Part shown: piece by piece, positions 1 to 8,236 of the stretch | Layout of the letters: each line of letters opens with the position of its first letter | Position numbering within the stretch: the first letter of the stretch is position 1 | NCBI GenBank assembly: GCA_016293225.1 | Contig: JAEDEQ010000001.1 | Span: 1 to 64,000, forward strand | Direction: 5' to 3' | DNA: 64,000 nucleotides | Source: Clostridiaceae bacterium | GTDB taxonomy: Bacteria; Bacillota; Clostridia; Oscillospirales; Acutalibacteraceae | The notes under the pieces: generated by a model | What the model was told of the DNA's origin: nothing | Database searches by the model: none | What the model saw: the letters and a program-made list of their open reading frames with translations, nothing else | Position numbers and translations under genes: made by a program

Positions 1-513
1 CTGCTGTTTAGCACCGTCCGGCTGCTGATACGGCTGACCGTTGTAACCGGGATTGTTATAATACTGCGCGTTGGGGTCGGGGCCGAACTGCTGCTGGTCG
101 TAATACTGACCGTCCGTCACCGGCGGCTTCGGAAACAGAACGGCGCAAGCAATATAAACCGCAAGACCGTAGCCGAAGAACAGGAAAACAATGGCAAAAA
201 TCAGTCTGATAACCGTTGAATCGGTGTTGAGATATTCGGCGATGCCGCCGCAAACGCCGCAGATTTTTTTGTCATTGCTCTTATATATGCGCTTTGATGT
301 GTTGTTGAAAAGCTGATAATAGTTTTCCGGCGGCTTGGGAATTACAAGAGCAACAATCAAATAAACGATAAAAGCCGGGACAATCGCCGTAAGGCAGGCA
401 GCTGCAACGACAATCGCTCTGACAATTGTCGGGTCGAGATTGAAATAGTCCGCAATACCTGCGCAAACGCCGCAGATTTTTTTATCGGGACTTGTGTAAA
501 GCTTTTTACTCAT
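1..513 (-). CDS. PspC-domain membrane protein with two PspC units (partial, runs off left edge)
   Basis: The reading frame starts at 513 (AAGGAG just upstream) and stays open to the window edge, giving 171 codons of an unfinished protein. It holds two tandem PspC-like units. Each begins with KKICGVC followed by an (A/G)GIA-type motif (CAGIADYF near residue 16, CGGIAEYL near residue 84) and continues into a hydrophobic transmembrane stretch ending in P-K-P-P. After the second unit the chain becomes rich in Q, N, P, G and Y, a low-complexity tail. PspC proteins are inner-membrane stress-response factors, but this tandem form is not enough to assign a phage-shock role. The start overlaps the folD stop by 8 bases (ATGAGTAA), so it is probably translationally coupled as a late gene of the citrate synthase operon. 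Confidence 0.85.
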   Translation of the reverse strand, partial: MSKKLYTSPDKKICGVCAGIADYFNLDPTIVRAIVVAAACLTAIVPAFIVYLIVALVIPKPPENYYQLFNNTSKRIYKSNDKKICGVCGGIAEYLNTDSTVIRLIFAIVFLFFGYGLAVYIACAVLFPKPPVTDGQYYDQQQFGPDPNAQYYNNPGYNGQPYQQPDGAKQQ

Positions 514-1369
514 TTTTTAAAACTCCTTTATTTTGTATTTCACAGGCCTTTACTGTGTTTTGCATAAGCATGGCTATGGTCATTGGTCCGCAACCTCCGG
601 GAACCGGAGTAATGAACGAGGCCTTATCTTTAACGGCGTCAAAGTCCACATCGCCGCAAAGCTTTCCGTTTTCATCGCGGTTTATTCCGACGTCGATAAC
701 AACCGCATTTTCCCTGACCATATCGGCAGTGATGAACTTTGCCTTTCCGACTGCAGCAACAAGGATATCCGCACTGCGGCAAACCGAATCAAGATTTCCT
801 GTTTTTGAATGGCAGACTGTGACGGTTGCATTATTCTGAAGCATCAGTGCGGCAAGCGGCTTGCCGACAATGTTGCTGCGACCGACTATCACGCAGTTTT
901 TTCCGGAAACCTCAATGCCGTATCGGCAAAGCATTTCCATTACACCGGCAGGCGTGCACGGCAAAAAGACCGCATTGCCTGTCCAGAGTTTTCCGACATT
1001 TACATCACAAAAACAGTCAACATCCTTTTGGGAATCTATTGCTTCAATGACCGCCTTTTCATCAATGTGCGCCGGCAAAGGAAGCTGACAGAGGATTCCG
1101 TTAACAAGACTGTCGTTATTGAGCTTATCAATAAGGTCAAGAAGTTCATTCTGAGTTGTCTGTTCCGGGAGCGCATACTCAAGCGACTTTATGCCCACTG
1201 CGGCGCATTTTTTCTTTTTATTGTTGACATAAACTCTTGACGCCGGATCATCTCCGACAATTATGACGGCAAGACAGGGTTCAACGCCGTTTTTTAAAAG
1301 CGAGTCAACACTAAGCCTGACTTTTTCGCAGGTTTCAAAAGCCGTGCTTTTTCCGTCAATTATTTTCAT
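506..1369 (-). CDS. folD: Bifunctional methylenetetrahydrofolate dehydrogenase / methenyltetrahydrofolate cyclohydrolase FolD
   Basis: FolD interconverts 5,10-methylene-THF, 5,10-methenyl-THF and 10-formyl-THF with NADP in the cytoplasm. The 287-residue product is the normal family length. Visible signatures are YVNNKKKKC (residues 48-55, with the catalytic Tyr/Lys region), QLPLP (95-99), the NADP-binding GRSNIVGKP (163-171) and PVPGGCGPMT (255-264). The start at 1369 is chosen because MKIIDGK is the usual N-terminus and AGGAGG lies 9 bases upstream; a longer in-frame ATG at 1396 has no better site. It overlaps lgt upstream and the PspC gene downstream. It feeds methylene-THF to MetF, encoded about 14 kb away in this window. 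Confidence 0.96.
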   Translation of the reverse strand: MKIIDGKSTAFETCEKVRLSVDSLLKNGVEPCLAVIIVGDDPASRVYVNNKKKKCAAVGIKSLEYALPEQTTQNELLDLIDKLNNDSLVNGILCQLPLPAHIDEKAVIEAIDSQKDVDCFCDVNVGKLWTGNAVFLPCTPAGVMEMLCRYGIEVSGKNCVIVGRSNIVGKPLAALMLQNNATVTVCHSKTGNLDSVCRSADILVAAVGKAKFITADMVRENAVVIDVGINRDENGKLCGDVDFDAVKDKASFITPVPGGCGPMTIAMLMQNTVKACEIQNKGVLKNE

Positions 1370-2486
1370 TGGCGCCGTCCTCCTCTTTGCTTTCAATTTC
1401 CTCCTCGGCGTTTACAAGAACATCGTCCCTTTCCTCTTCAAGCTGTTGGGCGGCCTCTTTTTCATAAGTCCCGGCAACAATCTTTCCGTCGCGGATAACA
1501 ACGCTCCTTGCTTTCTTTTTAAGAGCCTTTTTCTCAGCCTTGCGTTTTTCTGCTTCAAGCTCCTTTTCGCTTTTCGGCGGGAAGAAGTCAATTCCCTCAA
1601 TCGGCTTCGGGTGCTTTGAAAATTTAACATAAAGCGAGATGAGCAAAACAAGGGAAACGAGCATCAAAGCAGCGGAAAGAGCCTGAGAAACTCTGATTGA
1701 GGTATTGGCGATATAGAGGCTGTCCGAACGCATTCCCTCAACAACCATTCTTTCAAATCCGTACCAAACGCCGTAGCAAAGGAAAAGCTGTCCGCTGAAT
1801 TTTCTGCGTTTTTTCATTATGATATAGAGAACAAAAAAGCCGAGAATGCACCAGACCGATTCATAAAAAAACGTCGGATGAACATAAAGGTTGTTGTCGG
1901 CAATATACTGCTTGACGTTATCAACATTATCAAGGCCGAAATATGAGGCGTTCCTCGAAATATATTCGGCAACGGTATCGCTCATCATGCCCCAGTTTTT
2001 ATTGGTTAAAGAGCCGAAAGCCTCCTGATTCGCATAGTTGCCCCAGCGACCGATTCCCTGACCGATAAGAAGGCTCATTGACACCATGTCAAGCAGATTG
2101 AAGAAATTGAGCTTTTCAATCCTGCAGACGATGAACGCAGCAAGAATGCCGCCGATAATTCCGCCGTAGATTGCAAGGCCGCCCTCCCAAATTTTGAAAA
2201 TATCCGAAAGGTGCTGACCGTAGTAATCCCACTTAAACGCAACGTAGTAAAGCCTTGCGCCGACTATTCCTCCGATAGTTCCGTAAAGCAGAACGTCAAT
2301 CATTTTGTCAAGATTGATTTTCCATTTGTAGGCGATACGGCCTCCGAAAAGGACGGCAAGCAAAAAGCCGAAAGCAATTATCGCGCCGTACCAGCGAACG
2401 GTGGCGAAGCCGAGATTCAGCGTGTTTGAAACCGAAAACTCTTTTGTAATCCCGGCGAACTTTACAATAACGGTCTGTGCTTCCAT
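1356..2486 (-). CDS. lgt: Prolipoprotein diacylglyceryl transferase Lgt with a charged C-terminal tail
   Basis: Lgt transfers diacylglycerol from phosphatidylglycerol to the lipobox cysteine of prolipoproteins in the cytoplasmic membrane. The family signature GRWGNYANQEAFG is at residues 146-158, with GARLYYV (76-82) and WEGGLAIYGG (100-109) before it and several hydrophobic helices throughout. The protein is 376 residues, about 90 longer than a typical Lgt. The extra part (from about residue 290) is a cytoplasmic-looking tail rich in K, E and A, ending in a strongly acidic stretch, and its role is unknown. The start has AAGGAGG at good spacing. The gene sits 12 bases after the AEC transporter and overlaps folD. 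A probable substrate, the ABC substrate-binding lipoprotein, is encoded at 8226-9278. Confidence 0.95.
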   Translation of the reverse strand: MEAQTVIVKFAGITKEFSVSNTLNLGFATVRWYGAIIAFGFLLAVLFGGRIAYKWKINLDKMIDVLLYGTIGGIVGARLYYVAFKWDYYGQHLSDIFKIWEGGLAIYGGIIGGILAAFIVCRIEKLNFFNLLDMVSMSLLIGQGIGRWGNYANQEAFGSLTNKNWGMMSDTVAEYISRNASYFGLDNVDNVKQYIADNNLYVHPTFFYESVWCILGFFVLYIIMKKRRKFSGQLFLCYGVWYGFERMVVEGMRSDSLYIANTSIRVSQALSAALMLVSLVLLISLYVKFSKHPKPIEGIDFFPPKSEKELEAEKRKAEKKALKKKARSVVIRDGKIVAGTYEKEAAQQLEEERDDVLVNAEEEIESKEEDGANENN

Positions 2487-2498
2487 AAGGCTACCTCC

Positions 2499-3425
2499 TT
2501 AAAAAGATTGGGCAATCGCAATAACAACCGGCATGGTAATTATTGAAAAAAAGCTTACGAGCGCAACAGTCTTTGAAGCAAGACCGGCGTCGCGTCCGTA
2601 TTTTGAAGCAAACATGAACGTGTTGTTTGCCGAGGGAACGCAGGCAGTGATTGCACAGGCAACAAGCAGCGTTCCCGTAACGCCGCAAAGGCGATAGATT
2701 CCGATGCACAAAAGAGGCATGACAAGCAGCTTCAAAAGCGCCGTGAGATATATCTTCTTGTCCGTAAACATCGTTTTGAGGTCGGTATTTGCAAGATATG
2801 TTCCGAAGATAAGCATTGCAAGCGGAGTGTTCAGCTCAGCGAGGTATGACATCGGCCGCTCAATAAGCACGGGCAGCTTCACCTGCAAAAGGAACAGCGG
2901 CAGACCGATAATTACCGAGATAATGCCGGGATTTAAAATCAGACTTTTGAAATTCAGCTTGAATTTATCGCGGCTCATGAGCTTTACGCCGTGAATAAAA
3001 GTGATTATGTTGAAAGCTATGACGCCGTTTGCGCAGTAAAAAACACCTTCGTCCCCGAGTATTTCCGAAGCAAGCGGCAGCGCCATGAAGCCGACATTAC
3101 CATAAATTGAAGCAAATTTATATATCGGATTTTCATCGCTCTTTTTCCTGAAGAACGGAATATTAAGCGCAATCGCAATAAAATGCGTTGCAAACGCCAA
3201 AAGCAGCGAGAGCAGAAACATTAAAAGATTATGCTTTGAAAATTCAGTCCTTGTAAAGGAGCGGACAAGCATACACGGAACAACAAGATAGAGCAAAAAG
3301 TCAACAAGCATCCTCGCTGCTTTTTCGGTGAAAAGCTTTGTCTTGTCGCATATGAAACCGACGGCAATCATTATATACAGAATTGAAACCTGCGTTGCCG
3401 CCTGCCTAACATTTTCAAGAAACAA
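2499..3425 (-). CDS. AEC-family (auxin efflux carrier type) transporter
   Basis: The 308-residue protein is hydrophobic throughout, with about ten transmembrane segments. It shows the AEC/PF03547 layout: an N-terminal half with FLLYLVVPCMLVRSF, a central charged loop near 'MSRDKFKLNFKS', and a C-terminal half with ANTDLKTMFTDKK and CVPSANNTFMFASKYG. Bacterial members export or import small organic anions such as malate, but the substrate cannot be read from sequence. The start is a TTG at 3425 preceded by AGGAGAAGGAAA and lying inside the end of the upstream gene, which suggests coupled translation. Placement directly behind citrate synthase and a membrane protein makes a carboxylate a reasonable guess; that part is inference. 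Confidence 0.85.
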   Translation of the reverse strand: MFLENVRQAATQVSILYIMIAVGFICDKTKLFTEKAARMLVDFLLYLVVPCMLVRSFTRTEFSKHNLLMFLLSLLLAFATHFIAIALNIPFFRKKSDENPIYKFASIYGNVGFMALPLASEILGDEGVFYCANGVIAFNIITFIHGVKLMSRDKFKLNFKSLILNPGIISVIIGLPLFLLQVKLPVLIERPMSYLAELNTPLAMLIFGTYLANTDLKTMFTDKKIYLTALLKLLVMPLLCIGIYRLCGVTGTLLVACAITACVPSANNTFMFASKYGRDAGLASKTVALVSFFSIITMPVVIAIAQSF

Positions 3426-4329
3426 TTTCCTTCTCCTCTTTTTCAGCAGCGGCGCCGCCGTCTTTCATGAGTAAAACAACAAGCATGACCGCAAAAACGG
3501 AAAAAGCAAGGTCAACGATGTTAAACGGATGATTTTCATTGATATAGGTTTCCTTTGAAACAACGGTGAAAACAAGCCTTGAAACGCTTATGACGGCGGA
3601 AATCAAAGCGGCAGGCAGGCCGAAGCCGGCAAGTCTCCACCTTGAGTCGGTTGAGTAAACATTGCTTGAAACCTGAGCAAGCGCCATAAAAAACAGCACC
3701 ATGAACGCGCACATTAGAAGCTCAAGGAACAAATCCGAGACGCGCATAAAGCTGATTTTGCTGACAAAAAGATGAAGCAGCCTGCAGGAAATCCAGCCGA
3801 CGGGCATCAAAGCAGCAATGCGGTGACTTGACGCGCTGCCGTCGCCTTTTTTGAAAGAGAACGAAAGCTCAATTAGAAATATTCCGGAAAGAACGGCAAA
3901 AACGCTTTGCAAAAACAGAGGAATTGCTCCCGAAGTCATAAGACTTTTGAAAACAGTGGTCGTAACCTGGGTTTCCCCGGTGGCGGAAATGCTTCTGATA
4001 AAGCTTGAAGCGCCGTTAAAAAACACAAAGAACGAAAAAACCAAAGTTGCAGCAAACATTGCCGTGCTTTTTTTGTTGAGAGAAACACTTTTGCTGTCCT
4101 CGGAAACAAAGGACATTACCGCAAGCATCAGACACGAGAAAAACAGCAAAGCAAAAAAGAAGATCACCGGAAAGCCGGTCTTAGTATAAAAACCCGTTGA
4201 AGCGTCTATTGACGTTTTGATCTGAAAAAGCCGCAATGCAGTCAGCACAACCGCCGAAATAGCAAAAATTATGAGCGCATGGGAATATTTTACTTTTGAG
4301 CTGCTTTCTTTAATTTTCATTGTTACCAT
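3415..4329 (-). CDS. Integral membrane protein of unknown function
   Basis: The 304-residue product has about seven or eight hydrophobic segments separated by short polar loops, including one rich in S and K (EDSKSVSLNKKS). I do not recognise a family or a catalytic motif. There is no signal peptide; the first hydrophobic helix starts near residue 18. The C-terminus is charged (EKEEKEIVS). It overlaps the 3' end of the citrate synthase gene by 20 bases and the AEC transporter start by 11 bases, so it is almost certainly co-transcribed and coupled to both. An alternative start three codons downstream (4320) is possible because ribosome-site spacing is poor for either choice. Confidence 0.75.
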   Translation of the reverse strand: MVTMKIKESSSKVKYSHALIIFAISAVVLTALRLFQIKTSIDASTGFYTKTGFPVIFFFALLFFSCLMLAVMSFVSEDSKSVSLNKKSTAMFAATLVFSFFVFFNGASSFIRSISATGETQVTTTVFKSLMTSGAIPLFLQSVFAVLSGIFLIELSFSFKKGDGSASSHRIAALMPVGWISCRLLHLFVSKISFMRVSDLFLELLMCAFMVLFFMALAQVSSNVYSTDSRWRLAGFGLPAALISAVISVSRLVFTVVSKETYINENHPFNIVDLAFSVFAVMLVVLLMKDGGAAAEKEEKEIVS

Positions 4330-5758
4330 CTTCCCCTTGAATTAAGATTCTTTCCTCCGTAGGAATATATGCGGTCTGAGCGTTATAACCCTCGATTCTT
4401 TCATCAATGGGTATATATTTTTTGGGGATAGCCACGCTTTTATATGCAGGCCTGATTATTCTGTTGCCGGTCATAATTTCCTCCATTCTGTGCGCAGACC
4501 AGCCGACAATTCTTGCTGCGGCAAAAAGCGGTGTAAAAATATCCTTTGGTATGCCGAGAATCTTATATACAAGGCCGGAATAAAGGTCAACATTCGCGCA
4601 CAGCGGCTTGCTTTCACCTTTGACTTTTCTGAAAAGCTCCGGAGTGAATTTTTCAATCATTTCAATAAGATGGAATTCCTTTTCAAACTCAGTACCCTTT
4701 GAAAACTCCCCTGCTTTTCGCTTCAGAATAACGGCACGGGGATCGGAAATTGTGTAAACAGCGTGACCCATTCCGTAAATCAGTCCGGTTCCGTCGCCTG
4801 CTTCCTTGCGGATAATTTTTTCAAGATACGCTTTGACCTGATTTTCATCGGTTATGTCGGCCACATTTTCCTCAATTTCTTCAATCATATTGCAGACTTT
4901 CAGGTTGGCTCCGCCGTGGCGGACGCCTTTGAGCGAACCGATGGCGGCCGAATAAGCAGAATATGAATCGGTTCCGGCCGAGGAAAGGACGCGGCATGTA
5001 AAGGTTGAGTTGTTGCCGCCGCCGTGCTCTGCGTGAAGCATGAGGCAGATATCAAGCAGCTTTGCTTCCGCATCGGTATACTTTCTGTCGGAGCGTATGG
5101 AGCGAAGAATGGTTTCGGCAGTGGAAAGGCTCTGCTTTTCCGGGTGGAAATAAAGGCTCTTGCCGTAATACTTCAGCCGCTTTACCTGATAAGCGTAGCA
5201 GACTAATACCGGAAGCTGCGCAATAATCTGAATGCTCTGGCGAAGAACATTTTCGGGAGAGCGGTCTTCCGGATTTTCGTCAAAAGAATAAAGAATAAGC
5301 ACGCAACGCGCAAGGTTGTTCATAACATCGCTTGAGGCATTTTTCATCATAACGTCCTCAATGAAGGTTTCGGGCAGTTCGCGGCATACGCCGAGAGCAT
5401 TTTTGAAGAACGCAAGCTGACTCCTTGTAGGCAGCGAGCCGAAAAGCAGAAGATAAGCAACCTCCTCAAAACCGAAGCGGTTCTCCTTTTCACAGGCCTC
5501 AACAATGCTGTTGATATTCACGCCGCGATATTTCAAAACGCCTTTTTTCGGAACACGTTCGCCGTCGTCAACATAATAACCTTCAACGCAGCAGATTTTG
5601 GTCAGTCCGGCCATTACACCGGTTCCGTCGTGATTTCTCAAGCCTCTTTTAACGCCGTATTTCCAAAAATCATCGGGGTTTATCTGACTTTTGCGTTCGA
5701 TTTTTTCGCATATCTTTTCAAGAACTTCTGGTGAGATTGGATTAATTTTTTCGTGCAT
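4310..5758 (-). CDS. Citrate synthase (clostridial 480-residue type)
   Basis: Citrate synthase condenses acetyl-CoA with oxaloacetate, here probably to make 2-oxoglutarate and glutamate in a fermentative organism. The catalytic His-His-Asp set is visible: His281 in RHGGANLK, His332 in GMGHAVYTISDPRA and Asp391 in NVDLYSGLVY. The LHAEHGGGN block lies at 241-249. At 482 residues it is longer than the 370-430 residue bacterial enzymes, mainly through an N-terminal extension of about 60 residues. This long form is common in Clostridia. It heads the minus-strand operon running to the left edge and has a clear promoter upstream. A 2-methylcitrate synthase activity cannot be excluded from sequence. 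Confidence 0.92.
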   Translation of the reverse strand: MHEKINPISPEVLEKICEKIERKSQINPDDFWKYGVKRGLRNHDGTGVMAGLTKICCVEGYYVDDGERVPKKGVLKYRGVNINSIVEACEKENRFGFEEVAYLLLFGSLPTRSQLAFFKNALGVCRELPETFIEDVMMKNASSDVMNNLARCVLILYSFDENPEDRSPENVLRQSIQIIAQLPVLVCYAYQVKRLKYYGKSLYFHPEKQSLSTAETILRSIRSDRKYTDAEAKLLDICLMLHAEHGGGNNSTFTCRVLSSAGTDSYSAYSAAIGSLKGVRHGGANLKVCNMIEEIEENVADITDENQVKAYLEKIIRKEAGDGTGLIYGMGHAVYTISDPRAVILKRKAGEFSKGTEFEKEFHLIEMIEKFTPELFRKVKGESKPLCANVDLYSGLVYKILGIPKDIFTPLFAAARIVGWSAHRMEEIMTGNRIIRPAYKSVAIPKKYIPIDERIEGYNAQTAYIPTEERILIQGEDGNNEN

Positions 5759-5808
5759 TTTGTACCCCCGTAAAAAACTATTTCATTTATACAATGTAAT
5801 TACCCTTT

Positions 5809-5837
5809 ATTTTATAACATAGTAATAATAATGTCAA
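5809..5837 (-). promoter_or_regulatory. Sigma-A promoter for the citrate synthase operon
   Basis: On the minus strand TTGACA (5832-5837) and TAAAAT (5809-5814) are separated by 17 bases. The promoter lies about 50 bases upstream of the citrate synthase start codon and points into the operon that includes lgt and folD. The plus-strand spoIID gene starts just on the other side. Confidence 0.75.
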
Positions 5838-5871
5838 TATAAATGTAACTTAAAAAAAGCGAGGCAAAAGA

Positions 5872-6867
5872 ATGAAGCTGTATGTAATTCTAACAATTTT
5901 TCTGACTTTGTCGGCAGCTTTGTCCCCTCTTGTGGTTCTGACTCCAGCAAAAGGACAAACCGAAGCCGAAAGCACAACCGTTGCGGCGCAGACAAAGCAG
6001 GAAGAAGAAGCTGAAGAAGAGACGGCGGTAAAAACAATAAAGGTTCTTCGGACAGGTTCCGGAAATATTGTTGAAAAAGATATTTTTGATTACGTCAAAG
6101 GGGCCGTCGCCGGAGAGATATCTCCCGAATATGAAAAGGAGGCCATTAAGGCGCAGACCGTTGTCTGCTACACATATGCGCTTTGGCTGAGAAAAAATGC
6201 CGACCGGTCGAACCTTTACGGCGCCGATATTTCCGATGATCCGTTGAAATTCCAAAGCTATCTTGATGACGATGAGCTTCGTGACAAATGGGGCGAAAAA
6301 TTTGAAGAATACTCGGATAAAATCAATGAATGTGTAAGCGAAGTTATCGGGCAGTACCTTGAATATGACGGCGAGCCTATTATGGCCTGCTTCCATGCGC
6401 TTTCAACGGGAAAAACTGAAAGCGCAAAAAATGTCTGGGGAAGCGACGTACCCTATCTTCAGAGTGTTACGGCAAACGGAGACCTGCTTTCGCCGGATAT
6501 AGACTCAACCGTTACGCTGAGCGAAGAAAAATTCAAAAACTGCGCCGAAAAGCTTGACGGCGTAAAGCTTTCAAAAGACAGCGCACAGTGGATAGGAAAA
6601 ATCAAAACAACAAAATCGGGCTATGTCACTTCAATTGTTCTTGGCTCAAAAACCTTTTCGGGCAGCGATATACGCAGCGCTTTTTCGCTGAGAAGTCCTG
6701 CGTTTACAGTTAAAAAAACTGAGAAAGGTTTTGTTTTCAGCGTTAAAGGGTACGGTCATCTCGTCGGAATGAGTCAGTATTCCGCAGACTATATGGCAAG
6801 GCAGGGCGCAGATTACAAGGATATACTGCTCCACTTTTTCAAAGGAACTGAAATCAAAAACACTTGA
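5872..6867 (+). CDS. spoIID: Stage II sporulation protein D-like lytic transglycosylase
   Basis: SpoIID is a membrane-anchored lytic transglycosylase that, with SpoIIP and SpoIIM, degrades septal peptidoglycan during engulfment. The 331-residue protein starts with a hydrophobic signal anchor (residues 2-24), then an acidic low-complexity linker rich in T, A and E. Next is the SpoIID domain: VAGEISPEYEKEAIKAQTVV, where Glu82 matches the catalytic glutamate of the family, and near the end the zinc-site-like GYGHLVGMSQYSADYMA. The length is close to Bacillus subtilis SpoIID. GAGG precedes the ATG. It stands alone between the citrate synthase promoter and a strong terminator. A related SpoIID/LytB paralogue with another role is possible. 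Confidence 0.88.
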   Translation: MKLYVILTIFLTLSAALSPLVVLTPAKGQTEAESTTVAAQTKQEEEAEEETAVKTIKVLRTGSGNIVEKDIFDYVKGAVAGEISPEYEKEAIKAQTVVCYTYALWLRKNADRSNLYGADISDDPLKFQSYLDDDELRDKWGEKFEEYSDKINECVSEVIGQYLEYDGEPIMACFHALSTGKTESAKNVWGSDVPYLQSVTANGDLLSPDIDSTVTLSEEKFKNCAEKLDGVKLSKDSAQWIGKIKTTKSGYVTSIVLGSKTFSGSDIRSAFSLRSPAFTVKKTEKGFVFSVKGYGHLVGMSQYSADYMARQGADYKDILLHFFKGTEIKNT

Positions 6868-6879
6868 CTGCAAAACAAT

Positions 6880-6922
6880 CCGTCCGAAGCAGAAACGAGC
6901 AGGACTTCGGACGGTATTTTTT
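6880..6922. terminator. Bidirectional intrinsic terminator between spoIID and the ABC ATPase gene
   Basis: A perfect 10-base-pair stem, CCGTCCGAAG (6880-6889) with CTTCGGACGG (6905-6914), is followed by TATTTTTT on the plus strand. It sits between two convergent genes and probably serves both. Confidence 0.9.
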
Positions 6923-7478
6923 ATAATTCAATTACCCGCGTTGCAAATTTTTCAACCTCGGTTTCGTCATGGCTTGTAAAGATTACAAGGCGATTTGAAA
7001 AATGCTCCTTAATCAAATCCATTATTCCGCTTTTCAGCGCAGGGTCAAGACCCTTGAACGCTTCATCAAGAATAAGAATATCCGGCTCAAAAGCAACTGC
7101 GCGCGCAAGAGCCACCCTGCGGCACATTCCGCCGGAGAGCTCTGACGGATATTTATTCATACTGTCCCCAAGGAAAAAGGCCTTAAGCCACTTTTCGGCG
7201 GTTTCTTTGTCGGTAACGGCTTTAACATTTTCAAAAGCGGTTTTCCAAGGCAAAAGCACGTCCGACTGGAAAACAACGCCGATTCTGTCCCCGCCGGAAA
7301 CGGAAATTTCGCCGCTTTCGGGCTTTTCAAGACCGCATATAAGGCGCAGAAGAGTTGTTTTTCCCTTTCCGGACTCACCTTTTATGCAGACTCTCTCCCC
7401 TTTTTTGAAGCATTCCGAAAAATTTCGGATAACTGTATTTTCATCATAGGCAAAGGAAAGGTTTTTAATTGTAATCAT
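6921..7478 (-). CDS. ABC transporter ATP-binding protein (compact SsuB/TauB type)
   Basis: This is the energising subunit of a nitrate/sulfonate/taurine-class importer. All nucleotide-binding motifs are present in only 185 residues: Walker A GESGKGKTT, Q-loop VFQSDVLLPW, signature LSGGMCRRVALARA, Walker B ILILDEAFKGLD and switch His in TSHDETE. The family is usually 230-260 residues. The difference is a missing C-terminal region after the H-loop, with a normal stop codon rather than a frameshift. The ATG overlaps the permease stop by 4 bases (ATGA), so the two are translationally coupled. It is the last gene of the Crp-ABC operon. Confidence 0.92.
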   Translation of the reverse strand: MITIKNLSFAYDENTVIRNFSECFKKGERVCIKGESGKGKTTLLRLICGLEKPESGEISVSGGDRIGVVFQSDVLLPWKTAFENVKAVTDKETAEKWLKAFFLGDSMNKYPSELSGGMCRRVALARAVAFEPDILILDEAFKGLDPALKSGIMDLIKEHFSNRLVIFTSHDETEVEKFATRVIEL

Positions 7479-8236
7479 TTTTCATTTCCTTTCCTTATTT
7501 TTTTCAAAAGCGCAACAATAAGCTTTTCAAGCAAAACGCTCAGTATGATAACAACAAGAGTCCATGCAAAAAGATCGGCGGTCTCTATTGTTATCTTTGC
7601 CCTGTAAAGATGGAAACCCACCGAGCTTTGCGGCAGAGCAATAACCTCGGCGGCAACGCCGGATTTCCACGCAAGCCCGAGCGCCGTTGTGCAGCCTGCG
7701 GCAAAATACGGCAAAACCGAATTGACATAAATATACTTAACGGTTTTAAGCCTTCCGAAGCGGAAAACCTTTGCCATTTCAAGCATACTTTTATCGGTAT
7801 TGTTTATCGCTTCGCTGACATTTGACCAGACAATGGGCAAAACAATCAAAAAGGTAATAAACACGGGGACGCCGTTCTTTTTAATCCAGACCAAAGCGAG
7901 AATAATAAACGAGGCAACAGGCGTAGCCTTAACAAGGCTTATCAGCGGATAAAAAAGCTTTTTCAAAAATGAAACCGCCGAGGTAAGCACGGCAAGAACC
8001 GTACCGAAAAAGACGCCGAGGAGATAACCGGAGCTTATCCGCAAAAAGGACGAGCCGATGCTCTTCCAGAACTCAGCGGTCTGCGCAAGCACAAAAAGAC
8101 GCTGCAGAACCTGAAGCGGAGAGACAATCAGTATCTCTTTGTCAATAAATATAAATGCGGCTTGCCATACCCCTGCCCAGAACAGGAGTACGGCAAGCGT
8201 TATAAAAAACTTTTTTAAGCTTTTTTTATTCAGCAT
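7475..8236 (-). CDS. ABC transporter permease (SsuC/TauC type)
   Basis: The 253-residue membrane protein has about six transmembrane helices and the BPD_transp_1 fold. The cytoplasmic EAA-type coupling region is near EMAKVFRFGRLKTVKYIYV and carries the conserved downstream Gly ([20 protein letters not shown]). This last motif is characteristic of the nitrate/sulfonate/taurine/thiamine-precursor permease group. The ATG lies 11 bases inside the substrate-binding protein gene. With the neighbouring subunits it forms a complete importer. The substrate is not identifiable from the permease. Confidence 0.92.
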   Translation of the reverse strand: MLNKKSLKKFFITLAVLLFWAGVWQAAFIFIDKEILIVSPLQVLQRLFVLAQTAEFWKSIGSSFLRISSGYLLGVFFGTVLAVLTSAVSFLKKLFYPLISLVKATPVASFIILALVWIKKNGVPVFITFLIVLPIVWSNVSEAINNTDKSMLEMAKVFRFGRLKTVKYIYVNSVLPYFAAGCTTALGLAWKSGVAAEVIALPQSSVGFHLYRAKITIETADLFAWTLVVIILSVLLEKLIVALLKKIRKGNEK

